This document shows, piece by piece, positions 45,602-54,324 of a stretch of DNA of 64,000 nt. The notes below the pieces were generated by a model. That model was not told the DNA's origin. It searched no databases and saw nothing but the letters and a program-made list of their open reading frames with translations. Where the stretch lies: the NCBI RefSeq assembly GCF_030409055.1, contig NZ_CP116619.1, positions 777,628 through 841,627 on the forward strand, given 5' to 3'. The translations under genes were made by a program, and so were the position numbers. Source of the DNA: Trichocoleus desertorum NBK24 (GTDB lineage: Bacteria > Cyanobacteriota > Cyanobacteriia > FACHB-46). Numbering within the stretch: the stretch's first letter is position 1; the number at the start of each line of letters is the position of its first letter.

Positions 45602-45992
45602 GGAGGCGTACTTTCCTTTGAGTGATTGTCCTCCAACTTAACAGAGCACTTGTCATGGGTTTGTAACCCCTGCTACTCCCCTCATGGCTGCTGAACGAAG
45701 AAATTATAGTATCTGTCCCTGAGGCTATGACTTCTGGCCCATAGGACAGCTACAGGTTAAGGGTAGAATATGAATATCAATATCCCTCGATTCTCAGCTC
45801 ACCCGTAGTAACGGAATTCTTAACACTAACCGGGGTTTACTCGTTGAAGGTGGTGAAGTATTACCAACAGCGCTTGTAGTAGTGAGTCAATTAGGCCCAA
45901 CCTGAGAGCGACATTGCGATCGCCTCAACCCAATCGGCCTAATCTACCTGTCCATACTATTTCCGCAAATTAACGACCTAACCTTAAAAACT
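45602..45992. other. Divergent intergenic region, no gene seen
   Basis: These 391 bases lie between the response regulator start and the 80-aa gene. A short hairpin GGGTT-TGT-AACCC lies near 45657-45669. No coding sequence, RNA gene or clear promoter motif was recognised. Confidence 0.4.
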
Positions 45993-46235
45993 ATGCTTCA
46001 AGATACTCAGACCATCCGCTACTATCAAAAACTCTCCGATGCCCTTGGCGAACTTTGGAACCGGGGCTATCGCTTCGATGATTTGCGTCTCTACGTCGAT
46101 GGCTATTTAGCCGCGCTTCGACACGCTAATACAATCGAACCCTACCAAATCCACCGTTTAGAAGAAGAAATCACTCGTTACCTGTACGACACCTCCAACT
46201 TCGAGAGCCTACAATCACAGACAGACTATTACTAA
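45993..46235 (+). CDS. Small conserved cyanobacterial protein (DUF6761-like)
   Basis: An 80-residue acidic, wholly helical soluble protein. The conserved-looking core is RYYQKLSDALGELWNRGYRF, then DDLRLYVDGYLAALRHANTI and YQIHRLEEEITRYLYD. I believe this corresponds to the cyanobacterial family DUF6761, from memory only. It has no membrane segment or catalytic motif, and its function is unknown. It is convergent with grxD, whose terminator hairpin lies just beyond the stop codon and would also limit transcription on that side. Confidence 0.7.
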   Translation: MLQDTQTIRYYQKLSDALGELWNRGYRFDDLRLYVDGYLAALRHANTIEPYQIHRLEEEITRYLYDTSNFESLQSQTDYY

Positions 46236-46243
46236 ACAAAGAT

Positions 46244-46274
46244 AAAAAAAAATGGGCAGCCTTTCAACTGCCCC
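46244..46274 (-). terminator. Terminator on the grxD strand
   Basis: Read on the minus strand, GGGGCAG-loop-CTGCCC (stem 46254-46259 with 46268-46273) is followed by a run of nine Ts (46244-46252). It lies about 90 bp after the grxD stop codon and 9 bp after the convergent 80-aa gene. Confidence 0.75.
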
Positions 46275-46361
46275 TACGCAACTTGTGCTTCTTGTCAGGT
46301 CAACTGTTAGATTGCTGAAACAAGCTAACTTGACTGCTCAACGTTCTAAAAAGCCAATGTT

Positions 46362-46685
46362 TCAAGAAGCCAAAGCAACTTCCACCATTTGTTGAAGTTC
46401 GCCCTTCTGGTAAAGCTCAATCAGAATGTCAGAGCCACCCACAAATTCACCATTGATATAAACCTGGGGAATGGTAGGCCAGTTGGAGTACTCCTTAATG
46501 CCTTGCCGAATTTCGGAGTTTTCTAGAATATCAACGGTTTCGTAAGGTACACCCATCGAGTTCAAAATCTGAACTACGTTGTTGGAAAAACCACACTGGG
46601 GCATAAGCTTTGAACCCTTCATAAACACCACAATCTTGTGCTGTTTGAGCAAAGCGTTAATTTGTTCTTGCAATTCTGGAGTCAT
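46362..46685 (-). CDS. grxD: Monothiol glutaredoxin Grx4 family (CGFS type)
   Basis: A 107-residue monothiol glutaredoxin with the CGFS active site ([14 protein letters not shown] near residue 31), the [20 protein letters not shown] region, and the [19 protein letters not shown] glutathione-binding part. CGFS glutaredoxins bind a bridging [2Fe-2S] cluster with glutathione and act as Fe-S carriers and iron sensors. The gene lies 148 bp downstream of a bolA-family gene on the same strand. BolA proteins form mixed Fe-S complexes with Grx4, so the pair is very probably functional together. A strong terminator follows. Confidence 0.96.
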   Translation of the reverse strand: MTPELQEQINALLKQHKIVVFMKGSKLMPQCGFSNNVVQILNSMGVPYETVDILENSEIRQGIKEYSNWPTIPQVYINGEFVGGSDILIELYQKGELQQMVEVALAS

Positions 46686-46833
46686 AGCGGTTCCTAAAAA
46701 TCTTGGCGATGTCCTCTATAAGGTCTAGTGTACTGGCTGGTTTTCCAGGACGACTGCCCCTTGGATCAGAGTTCTGAGAGATTGGTTGGACACTCGGTGC
46801 TAACGAGATTACTTAAGCGTTTGCAACGACTCG

Positions 46834-47091
46834 TCAAACTTGACCTGAAACAGACCAAGTTTGGGGAGTGAATGTTTTCAGAGACAGCGCATGAATCGCT
46901 TCTGTAGACATTGCTTCTCTCAGAGCGCCATACACCAATTGATGCTGCTGAACCAAGCTCTTTCCTTCAAACTGAGATGAAATGATCGTGGCTTGGTAAT
47001 GGTCACCACCGCCCGTCAAGTCTTGAATTTCGACCTGCGCATCGGGCAAGGCTGCTTTGATCATCGTTTCGACTTGATCTCGGCTAATCAT
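46834..47091 (-). CDS. BolA family protein
   Basis: An 85-residue BolA-like protein. The family elements are visible: [40 protein letters not shown], then [12 protein letters not shown] and the terminal [11 protein letters not shown]. The histidine in HQLVY and the Cys/His at the other site (here His in GDHYQ) are the residues that can ligate the shared [2Fe-2S] cluster with Grx4. It lies just upstream of the CGFS glutaredoxin gene on the same strand. The start overlaps an AGCCGAGATC region without a strong ribosome binding site; a GAGGAG lies seven bases before the ATG. Confidence 0.93.
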   Translation of the reverse strand: MISRDQVETMIKAALPDAQVEIQDLTGGGDHYQATIISSQFEGKSLVQQHQLVYGALREAMSTEAIHALSLKTFTPQTWSVSGQV

Positions 47092-47214
47092 TCATACTCC
47101 TCTGCATGTTCTCCAATCTTGATCTAGTCTAGCTTTAGCTGGAACCTAGCAGTCAGGGTAGCCCAAGCTGATCTAGCTCTTTAAGCGCCAGTGATGGTAG
47201 ATGCTGGCCTAAAC

Positions 47215-47934
47215 TTAACGAGGAGTTGTAGGCGCAGAAGTGGCAGGCGTAGAAGTGGCAGGTGTAGAAGATTGCTGCTCACCACCAGAGCGGGGGAACT
47301 GAGCATCCACAAAGCCTAGTTCAAATAGTTGCTGATAAGATTTTTTACCTAAATCGCGCGTTGGCTGTTGACTACGAATAATTTGCACCAATAAAGGCAC
47401 AGCTAGTTCTGGCTGATTTTGCGCCCGGTGCACCAAGGCCAACTGATAAGTCGCTTGATCTCTCATCTGAGCGGCTTCTAGAGCTTTGCGGCGTTGACTA
47501 TCCGCTACTCGGTTGTCAATCCCAGAGAAACTGGAAGCGAGGTCTTGATAAAAATTGGACAATTGATTGAAAACTTGACGCGCCTCTTGCAGCTTCTGAG
47601 TCGCCAGAGTGTAGTTTTGCGCCGAGACAGCGTTACTTGCGTCCTCCATTAAACGCTGACCACCCTGCATGCTCAGCAAACCCGCAGCTTGGCTTAGGGG
47701 GCGGATATTGTTGGGGTCGTTGGGGTCAAGGGGTTGAGCTTGGCCACCAGATGGAGGTAGAGAAGGAACCTGAGCCTGAGCAGCTAGCGGGCGGAGCAGG
47801 GTTAAAGCTACGGCAAGTTGCAGAGAAACTAAGCCTGTCAAGCGAAGGAAGCGAACAGAGCCAGAGGAGATCATGGAGTAACTTTGCGAATTTGCAACAA
47901 ACAGGACAGATTCAAACTTCGGGTATCTTACCAT
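47215..47934 (-). CDS. Hypothetical exported protein with helical repeat-like domain
   Basis: A 239-residue protein with an N-terminal hydrophobic stretch (about residues 31-50) ending in AAQAQ, which looks like a signal peptide cleavage region, so it should be periplasmic or thylakoid-lumenal. Residues 95-210 are helical with TPR-like spacing (NYTLATQKLQEARQVFNQLS, ATYQLALVHRAQNQPELAVP). The last 20 residues repeat a serine-threonine-proline unit (STPATS twice). The ATG has GAGGA seven bases upstream, which supports the long start. Function is unknown. Confidence 0.72.
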   Translation of the reverse strand: MVRYPKFESVLFVANSQSYSMISSGSVRFLRLTGLVSLQLAVALTLLRPLAAQAQVPSLPPSGGQAQPLDPNDPNNIRPLSQAAGLLSMQGGQRLMEDASNAVSAQNYTLATQKLQEARQVFNQLSNFYQDLASSFSGIDNRVADSQRRKALEAAQMRDQATYQLALVHRAQNQPELAVPLLVQIIRSQQPTRDLGKKSYQQLFELGFVDAQFPRSGGEQQSSTPATSTPATSAPTTPR

Positions 47935-48198
47935 TGGCAGTCCTCGGTAGGTTTAAGTAGCTACCAAAGCCCCTGCACCGCTGAATAGCACCTGTAAAGG
48001 CCATATACAGCTCAACAGGAATTGTTGAAGTACTCCTAAGTTTGAATAAGGGAGACTAGGATTTTTGAGCTTGAGTTCCCTAGCGAAGGCGGAGTGGGGT
48101 GCTAGACAAAAGATGAAATCACCCCTTTGAAGTTGGGAGGTGAGGCTAGATCTATGCCCTAATGCTTGTTAGCAAGTGCAGCTCAAGGAGCCAGTTTC

Positions 48199-50313
48199 AT
48201 GACCCATGATGCAAACCTACCCAGTGCTTCCAGCTCAACTCCAAGTTCGGGAGTGCCAGAAAGCAGTACAGGGATTATTTTGCAACGCGGGGGCGAAGAG
48301 TTACTGCTAGAAAAGGTCAGCGATCGCTTCACGGTTCATCCCGCTTCTCAAGCCGCGATGGAGAACTTAGCGGAGCAGATCCCAGCCGAGCTACATCGAA
48401 GCGTGCCCCCCGCTCAGTCAGCCGAATTTATTGTCGATCCAGCCCAGCGAGACCAAGTGATGCAAGCGGCGCGATCGAGCAGCGGGGTAGACTTTGCCAG
48501 CCATGTTTACCGAGTCAAAGATAACCCTGGCACGCTCATTTATCTGACTGACAAAGTTACGATTCAGTTTGCACCTCAGGTAGACCAGGCCACGAAAGCC
48601 GCGATCGCGACTGAGCTAGGTTTGCAAGAAGTGAAACCTGTAGCAGGGGTGCCTAATACCTTCGTGTTTCAAGTCACTGCTCAAGCGACAGCCAATCCGG
48701 TCAAAATCGCCAATCAACTGACTCGGCGCTCGGAGGTATTAATGGCTGAACCCAATATCGTGGTCAGAACCCAGCCTTTGTATCGCCCTAATGACCCGCT
48801 TTATGCCAAACAGTGGTATCTCAACCACAATGGTGGACAAGATCTAGCCGCAAGTTCCCATATTTCCGCCGAAAAAGCTTGGGACATTACCAGAGGTAGC
48901 CGCTCAATCGTGGTGGCAGTTGTTGATGATTCTTTTGATCTCAACCACCCTGACTTCCAGGGCCAGGGCAAGATTGTTGCCCCCAGAGACTTGAGAGACC
49001 AAGATCTCTTGCCCCTGCCTGACGATACCGAAGCCAGTCACGGTACTGCTTGTGCTGGCGTAGCCGTAGCGGAGGAAAACGGAGTCGGTATTGTCGGCGT
49101 GGCTCCTGGATGCGCCTTAATGCCCATCCGGACGACAGGTTTTTTGGATGATGACACCATCGAACAAATCTTCGATTGGGCAGTAGCCAACGGAGCAGCC
49201 GTTATCTCTTGTAGTTGGGGACCGAGCGCCGTTTACTTTCCCTTATCACTCCGGCAAAGCGCTGCCCTAACCCGCGCCGCTAAAGATGGACGCAATGGAA
49301 AAGGCTGTGTGATTGCCTTTGCCGCTGGGAATGCCAACCGTCCCGTCAATGGTGCCATCAACGAACAAGGCTGGCCCAACAATGTGCTACGCGGCCCCAC
49401 GACTTGGCTAACTGGGTTTGCGATTCATCCTGACGTGATCGCAGTCTCTGCCTGTACCAGCCTGAACAAAAAAGCTGCCTATAGTAACTGGGGCACAACC
49501 ATCTCAGTGTGTGCGCCTAGCAACAACGCCCCACCGGGAATGTGGTTGCAAGAAACTGGATTCGTTAGCACACCCCCAGAAGTTAGGGTCTTTCTTCCAG
49601 GAAAAAGCGTGTTCACAGCCGATCAGCTAGGGGCAGCAGGCTATGACCCCGGAGACTTTACTGGAGATTTTGGCGGCACTTCTAGCGCCTGCCCCACGGT
49701 GGCAGGAGTCGCGGCCTTGGTTCTCTCAGTCAATCCTGATCTAACAGCTCAAGAAGTGCGCCAAATTTTGCAACAAACCGCAGACAAAATTGTTGACCCC
49801 GATCCCGATCCACAATTTGGGTTCCGCAAAGGCACTTATGAAGCGAATGGCCGCTCTGATTGGTTCGGCTTTGGCAAAGTCAATGCGTTTAGAGCAGTTC
49901 AGGCGGCTCAGCGGCAAATGGCAGCACCTTTAAGCAGTTCTCAAAAAATCCAGGGACGCAATGATAGCGCTGTGGCGATTCCTGACTACGAAGTCAACGG
50001 CGTTAAGAGCGCCATCCAAATCAACGACTCCAATCTTGTGCGAGATATTCAAGTGACGGTGAATCTAGAGCACAGTTTCTTGGGGGACTTGGAAATTAGC
50101 TTGATTGCCCCTAGAGGCCAAACGGTGTTGCTCCAGGGTCGCACTCTCGGTCGTCGCACCCAATTGCAAGCGAGTTATTCGTTGCAAAATACCCCACTGC
50201 TCCGCAAACTACTCAATCAGTCTGTCGCCGGACGCTGGCAACTCTGGATCATCGATCGCGCTCTGATGGATACAGGCACCCTCAGAAATTGGCAACTAAC
50301 ACTTGGAGTCTAA
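48199..50313 (+). CDS. S8 family serine peptidase with P/Homo B domain
   Basis: A 704-residue subtilisin-like protease. The start at ATG 48199 is chosen for AAGGAG eight bases upstream; a TTG frame 11 codons longer exists. Residues about 80-195 look like a propeptide domain, then the catalytic triad Asp243 (AVVDDS), His281 (SHGTACAG) and Ser495 (GGTSSACP). The last 100 residues are a P (Homo B) domain with SFLGDLEISLIAPRGQ and GRWQLWIIDRALMDTGTL, as in kexin-like and cyanobacterial calcium-dependent proteases. No obvious signal peptide is present, which suggests an intracellular enzyme. Its 3' end overlaps the plsC 3' end by 18 bp. Confidence 0.93.
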   Translation: MTHDANLPSASSSTPSSGVPESSTGIILQRGGEELLLEKVSDRFTVHPASQAAMENLAEQIPAELHRSVPPAQSAEFIVDPAQRDQVMQAARSSSGVDFASHVYRVKDNPGTLIYLTDKVTIQFAPQVDQATKAAIATELGLQEVKPVAGVPNTFVFQVTAQATANPVKIANQLTRRSEVLMAEPNIVVRTQPLYRPNDPLYAKQWYLNHNGGQDLAASSHISAEKAWDITRGSRSIVVAVVDDSFDLNHPDFQGQGKIVAPRDLRDQDLLPLPDDTEASHGTACAGVAVAEENGVGIVGVAPGCALMPIRTTGFLDDDTIEQIFDWAVANGAAVISCSWGPSAVYFPLSLRQSAALTRAAKDGRNGKGCVIAFAAGNANRPVNGAINEQGWPNNVLRGPTTWLTGFAIHPDVIAVSACTSLNKKAAYSNWGTTISVCAPSNNAPPGMWLQETGFVSTPPEVRVFLPGKSVFTADQLGAAGYDPGDFTGDFGGTSSACPTVAGVAALVLSVNPDLTAQEVRQILQQTADKIVDPDPDPQFGFRKGTYEANGRSDWFGFGKVNAFRAVQAAQRQMAAPLSSSQKIQGRNDSAVAIPDYEVNGVKSAIQINDSNLVRDIQVTVNLEHSFLGDLEISLIAPRGQTVLLQGRTLGRRTQLQASYSLQNTPLLRKLLNQSVAGRWQLWIIDRALMDTGTLRNWQLTLGV

Positions 50314-51237
50314 TTTCGAATCAGGGCTAGCCGCTGTGAGTTGGTTAGTCAACTCTTGTAGTGAGGCTTCCAGGTCAGCAGTCAAGCTTTTAGCGCTGGC
50401 CTTGGGTTGTTCTAGATTATAGGTTGAAGCCTTCAGCGGCTCCCCAATGCGGATCTTAACCTCAGATCTCCATCCGGGCACAGCTTGGCTGTAATGCAAA
50501 CTAATCGGCACAATTTTGACATCCAAACCGGGCTGGTTAGCTTCTGCTTGTAACGCTAAACGAGCCAATCCAGGCTTCAAAGAATGGACTTGGCGATCGC
50601 GAAAAATTCCTCCTTCCGGGAAGATTACCAGAGATTCGCGGTTTTCTAGCAACTCCACCCCATGTCGTAAACTCGCGATCGCCGGACGCTTCGGGTCAAT
50701 CGGAAACCCTCCTAGGCGACGGATAAACCAGCCTTGCAGCCCCTTCACCTCATCCGCCGAAACCATAAACCTTAAGTCGTGCCCCGTAATGTCTCGGCCT
50801 GCTGCATAAGGCACCAGCAACGCATCCCAACGAGAACGATGGGTCGGCGCTAAAACCACTGGTCCCTCTGTGGGCAAATTTTCCCGACCACTGACCTCAA
50901 TCCGCCTAAAGTAAGTAGGCAAAACCACATGGCGGCCTAGCGGATAAACCCAAGGCATGAGCCACGGGGAAAAGCGAGAAATACTTGTTGCAGGTTTACT
51001 GGGCGGCGTGGAGGAACTTGCGTGAGTGGTTATCCCCATGTCCTGATTCGGTGCTGGAGGAGTATCGCTAGAGTCACGGCGAAAGGAGTTGAGCGAAATC
51101 ATGGAGTCAAACGAGATCATAGTGACAGCGGGAGACAATAAGCGCAAGAACCAAGCTTTTCTATGCCTGCTTGAACTTAAGCTAAAGGCTTTTATTTCAC
51201 TTGTCTTCTGCCACAAGGACACTTCTGCCGCTGTCAT
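50296..51237 (-). CDS. 1-acyl-sn-glycerol-3-phosphate acyltransferase-like protein (PlsC family)
   Basis: A 313-residue acyltransferase of phospholipid synthesis. The catalytic HX4D motif is THRSRWD (about residue 135), followed by a conserved GGFPIDP and the FPEGGIFRD block that binds the glycerol-phosphate. The first 85 residues before the domain are poorly conserved and may be partly untranslated; internal ATGs exist at codons 40 and 46. The ATG at 51237 overlaps the tadA stop in the form ATGA, which supports coupled translation. Which lysophosphatidic acid or other acceptor is used cannot be told from sequence. Confidence 0.88.
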   Translation of the reverse strand: MTAAEVSLWQKTSEIKAFSLSSSRHRKAWFLRLLSPAVTMISFDSMISLNSFRRDSSDTPPAPNQDMGITTHASSSTPPSKPATSISRFSPWLMPWVYPLGRHVVLPTYFRRIEVSGRENLPTEGPVVLAPTHRSRWDALLVPYAAGRDITGHDLRFMVSADEVKGLQGWFIRRLGGFPIDPKRPAIASLRHGVELLENRESLVIFPEGGIFRDRQVHSLKPGLARLALQAEANQPGLDVKIVPISLHYSQAVPGWRSEVKIRIGEPLKASTYNLEQPKASAKSLTADLEASLQELTNQLTAASPDSKLDSKC

Positions 51238-51794
51238 GAGGTAGAAGCTGAACCAGGGGTGGGCCGCGATCGCCGCCGCTCAGCAAACCAATCCTGCAAC
51301 TGCTGTCTACAAGGCGTTTCCAGAATGCCACCCAAAACCTTGAGCTGGTGGAAAGAACAAGAACTATCCGGTAGATTCATCACCGTCCGAACCGCACCAG
51401 TTTTTGGATCGTCCGCTCCATAAACCAACAACCCCAACCGCGCCTGTACAATTGCCCCCGCACACATCGGACAAGGCTCCAGCGTCACATACAAAGTGCA
51501 TTCATTCAAATGCCAATTTTGCAGCACCTGCCCCGCCGCCCGCAAAGCCAATACCTCCGCATGAGCCGTAGGGTCGCGATCGCGCTCCCGCCGATTTTCT
51601 CCTTCAGCGATCAACTCTCCATCTGGCCCCACAATCACCGCTCCCACAGGCACCTCCCCCGCCGCACCAGCCGCTTCAGCCAGCTCCAGCGATCGAGCCA
51701 TCCAGCGGTGATGAGTCAGGTATGTGGGGTGGGTGAGGAGAGGAGAGTGTGGCAAGGAGGAAGGATGAGGGATGAAAGAAGAGGGAGGAGCCAA
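51234..51794 (-). CDS. tadA: tRNA(adenine34) deaminase TadA, 5' end in a repeat
   Basis: TadA makes inosine at position 34 of tRNA-Arg. The zinc and catalytic motifs are present: TAHAEVLALR (His and Glu) and LEPCPMCAGAIV (two Cys). Conserved sequence begins before the first ATG: THHRWMARSLELA aligns with the N terminus of known TadA proteins (HEYWMRHALTLA in Escherichia coli), so translation must start upstream of ATG 51701. The only candidates are TTG codons at 51755 or 51794, and this stretch (SSFIPHPSSLPHS) is encoded by a purine-rich repeat. It overlaps plsC by four bases. Confidence 0.85.
   Translation of the reverse strand: MAPPSSFIPHPSSLPHSPLLTHPTYLTHHRWMARSLELAEAAGAAGEVPVGAVIVGPDGELIAEGENRRERDRDPTAHAEVLALRAAGQVLQNWHLNECTLYVTLEPCPMCAGAIVQARLGLLVYGADDPKTGAVRTVMNLPDSSCSFHQLKVLGGILETPCRQQLQDWFAERRRSRPTPGSASTS
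51728..51790. repeat. Purine-rich short repeat at the tadA 5' end
   Basis: The plus strand is almost pure purine and contains GGATGAGGGATGAAAGAAG followed by AGGGAGGAG. The same words (GATGAGGGA, GAGGGAGGA) occur within the UPF0182 gene at 57256-57303. It resembles the heptamer-type short tandem repeats dispersed in cyanobacterial genomes. Confidence 0.65.
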
Positions 51795-51847
51795 CTACCA
51801 ACACAAACCAAGACTCGAAGCACGCACACTTAGTTTCGTTTGGAGGG

Positions 51848-51910
51848 GGTCTGGGGGACGCAACCGTCCCTCAGCGGGGGTTTGGGGGCACTCGCCCCCA
51901 AGGTTCGGAT
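51848..51910. repeat. Double GC-rich hairpin between tadA and grxC
   Basis: Two hairpins follow each other: GGGACG-CAAC-CGTCCC (51855-51870) and TTGGGGGC-ACTC-GCCCCCAA (51882-51901). They fill the 138-bp grxC-tadA gap. The layout is typical of dispersed intergenic repeats of filamentous cyanobacteria; it may also stop or stabilise the grxC transcript. Confidence 0.6.
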
Positions 51911-51932
51911 TTCAACCAACAAACTTCATCTA

Positions 51933-52253
51933 TCAAACTTCAACCGCAGACTGCATCAAAAGCGGATCTAACTGTCCCTGACGATCCAAGGCATATAGAT
52001 CGTCACAGCCACCCACATGCTCATTATTGACAAAAATTTGGGGTACCGTCCGGCGACCATTCGCCCGCTCCCCCATTTTGACTCTAGCCGCACCATCGCC
52101 ATCGATTTTGTACTCAGTAAACTTCACCCCTTTCCACTGCAACAGCACCTTAGCCCGAATGCAGTAAGGACAGGTTTGCCAAGTATAAATCTCCACATGA
52201 GCCTTAACTTGCTCAGGGCGACGACCAAAAAACCGATTGAGAAATTCGAGCAT
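51933..52253 (-). CDS. grxC: Glutaredoxin 3 (dithiol, CPYC)
   Basis: A 106-residue dithiol glutaredoxin with the CPYC active site (TWQTCPYCIRAKVLL, about residue 28), the RRTVPQIFVNNEHVGGCDDL glutathione-binding segment cut here at 20 residues, and normal length. It reduces disulfides and glutathione mixed disulfides with GSH. The preceding 13 residues, with FFGRRPEQVKAHVEIYTW, form a short extension. The gene is upstream of tadA on the same strand but separated by a GC-rich hairpin repeat. It is distinct from the monothiol grxD at 46362-46685. Confidence 0.94.
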   Translation of the reverse strand: MLEFLNRFFGRRPEQVKAHVEIYTWQTCPYCIRAKVLLQWKGVKFTEYKIDGDGAARVKMGERANGRRTVPQIFVNNEHVGGCDDLYALDRQGQLDPLLMQSAVEV

Positions 52254-52368
52254 GTTTTCTCAGACTAATAAATTCGCTAGCTGAAATGAGCCGTTAACTT
52301 TAAGCATACTATTCCGCACCCAGAGCCGCACAGCCATGCATTACTCCGCATCTAACTCCCCTAAAGTT

Positions 52369-52620
52369 TTAGTGGCATGGCAACGGAAAAATTACCAAAA
52401 GAGTAAAACCTGCGATCGCCAACCCCACCGAAACCGCCATCAACTTCACACGGTTTTGCCAGTCTAAACCCCCTCGCGATCGCTCCTCAGCAGTCTTGGA
52501 AGCTCTACTACCTGGGCGAGGCACTAACCACAACAACAGGCTACCCAGCGTCATCAAGCTGCCCAGAATCACCAAACTGCCACCGACCCAAGCTACCAGG
52601 AACCAAGCCACTTGATTCAT
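52369..52620 (-). CDS. Small two-helix membrane protein
   Basis: An 83-residue membrane protein. The start is set at ATG 52620 because GGAG precedes it by seven bases; a longer frame to 52722 has no such signal. Two membrane helices are evident: about residues 4-33 (WFLVAWVGGSLVILGSLMTL, GSLLLWLV) and 60-80 (MAVSVGLAIAGFTLLVIFPL). The loop between them is basic (RASKTAEERSRGG), so it should face the cytosol. No family is recognised. It is divergent from glpX and has no co-transcribed neighbour. Confidence 0.65.
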   Translation of the reverse strand: MNQVAWFLVAWVGGSLVILGSLMTLGSLLLWLVPRPGSRASKTAEERSRGGLDWQNRVKLMAVSVGLAIAGFTLLVIFPLPCH

Positions 52621-52929
52621 CGTGATGCTCCAAAATAAAAAAACTTTCCGGCGATCGCCAGAGAGAGATAACGCCCACTCTAGCCCATCCCCCAAAAATG
52701 GCTGCATCACGCTTGGAGCCAAGCGTCCATCTCCACTGTAGCCTTATTTAATCCGGGTTAGCAAAGGCAATTTATGGGGACTTTTTTCAATTCTGACGTA
52801 CCGAAATTGCCATTCTTCGAGATCAACTCAGAATCTTTCTGTCAAGGGTATACCCGCACTTTGGTAGGATTGAGAACTGAAATTGCTAGTTAAAACGACG
52901 CAAAATCAGCAGTTTGGAGGAAACACCTC

Positions 52930-53973
52930 GTGGAAAACACGCTCGGTCTTGAGATTATTGAAGTGGTGGAGCAGGCCGCGATCGCCTCTGCTCGCTGGAT
53001 GGGCAAGGGCGAAAAGAACATCGCTGACCAAGTTGCTGTAGAAGCAATGCGGGAGCGAATGAATAAAATTTACATGCGAGGCCGTATCGTGATCGGAGAA
53101 GGGGAGCGCGATGACGCCCCCATGCTCTACATCGGGGAAGAAGTGGGAATTTGCACCCGCGAGGATGCTAAAGAATACTGCAACCCAGACGAGCTGATCG
53201 AAATTGACATTGCGGTTGACCCCTGCGAAGGCACCAACCTCGTTGCTTATGGTCAAAACGGCTCCATGGCCGTCTTGGCTATTTCTGAAAAAGGCGGTCT
53301 GTTCGCAGCTCCCGACTTCTACATGAAGAAATTGGCAGCTCCAGCGGCAGCCAAAGGCAAAGTAGACATTCGCAAGTCTGCGACCGAAAACCTCAAGATT
53401 CTATCCGAGTGCTTAAACCGCTCTGTTGAAGAATTGGTAGTTGTCGTCATGGATCGTCCTCGTCATAAGGACTTGATCCAGGAAATTCGCCAAGCTGGAG
53501 CCAGAGTGCGTCTCATTAGCGATGGTGACGTGTCTGCTGCCATTTGTTGTGCTTTTACAGGCACCAACATCCACGCCCTCATGGGTATTGGCGCAGCTCC
53601 TGAAGGTGTGATCTCTGCTGCTGCGATGCGTTGCTTGGGTGGTCACTTCCAAGGCCAACTAATCTATGACCCCGCAGATGTAAACACTCCCGAAAGCAGC
53701 AATTGGAATCGGGAAGCCAACATCGCTCGTTTGAAAGAAATGGGCGTTGATGACCCCGATCGCGTCTACAACGACAATGAGCTAGCGTCCGGTGAAACCG
53801 TCCTGTTCGCAGCTTGCGGTATCACACCTGGCACCTTGATGGAAGGAGTACGCTTCTTCGGTGGTGGTGCTCGAACTCAGTCCCTGGTTATCTCCAACCA
53901 GTCAAAAACTGCTCGTTTTGTAGATACCATTCACTTGCTCGATGGACAAAGCAAAACCCTGCAATTGCGTTAA
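52930..53973 (+). CDS. glpX: Class II fructose-1,6-bisphosphatase/sedoheptulose-1,7-bisphosphatase
   Basis: The 347-residue GlpX-type enzyme dephosphorylates fructose-1,6-bisphosphate and sedoheptulose-1,7-bisphosphate and is the main bisphosphatase of the cyanobacterial Calvin cycle. Family hallmarks are [21 protein letters not shown] split as [11 protein letters not shown] and LYIGEEVG, the metal-binding [20 protein letters not shown] (residues about 94-113), and [20 protein letters not shown]. Start is GTG with GGAGG nine bases upstream. It is monocistronic and followed by a hairpin. In Synechocystis-type enzymes it is regulated by AMP and redox state; the sequence alone does not confirm this here. 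Confidence 0.96.
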   Translation: MENTLGLEIIEVVEQAAIASARWMGKGEKNIADQVAVEAMRERMNKIYMRGRIVIGEGERDDAPMLYIGEEVGICTREDAKEYCNPDELIEIDIAVDPCEGTNLVAYGQNGSMAVLAISEKGGLFAAPDFYMKKLAAPAAAKGKVDIRKSATENLKILSECLNRSVEELVVVVMDRPRHKDLIQEIRQAGARVRLISDGDVSAAICCAFTGTNIHALMGIGAAPEGVISAAAMRCLGGHFQGQLIYDPADVNTPESSNWNREANIARLKEMGVDDPDRVYNDNELASGETVLFAACGITPGTLMEGVRFFGGGARTQSLVISNQSKTARFVDTIHLLDGQSKTLQLR

Positions 53974-54324
53974 CTTGTCCTACGTTAACTTGTTCTAATT
54001 GCTAGGGGCGAGATTTGAAGTAGGGGTATGGCATTGCTATGCCCCTGCCGAACTTTAAGCCTGAAACAGCATTAACAACGTAGAAGTGCCACACTAAAGT
54101 TAGAGGCGATCGCTAAGTTAGCTCGCTTTTTCATGCTTATAACTTTAGGTCTTCAGCCAGATGAACTTTTCCTAACTTGTCTGCTCTGGATACTCCTTTA
54201 GTTTTAATTTAGATTTCTAAAGATCCATTGATTGAGACTGCTAGACGCCTGCTGGTTATTAAAAACGTTTTTTACATCAATCGCTCCGTCTGGCTTGGAA
54301 GACGACAACTCTTAGGGAGGGAAG
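53974..54324. other. glpX-hemA intergenic region
   Basis: The gap of 351 bases contains a hairpin after glpX at 54022-54046 and, further on, an AT-rich stretch that should carry the hemA promoter. GGGAGGG directly precedes the hemA ATG. No gene is seen. Confidence 0.5.
54022..54046 (+). terminator. Hairpin after glpX, possible terminator
   Basis: AGGGGTATGGC (54022-54032) pairs along its length with GCTATGCCCCT (54036-54046), with two G-U pairs and an ATT loop. It is 48 bases after the glpX stop codon. A T tract is missing, so termination by it is uncertain. Confidence 0.4.
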
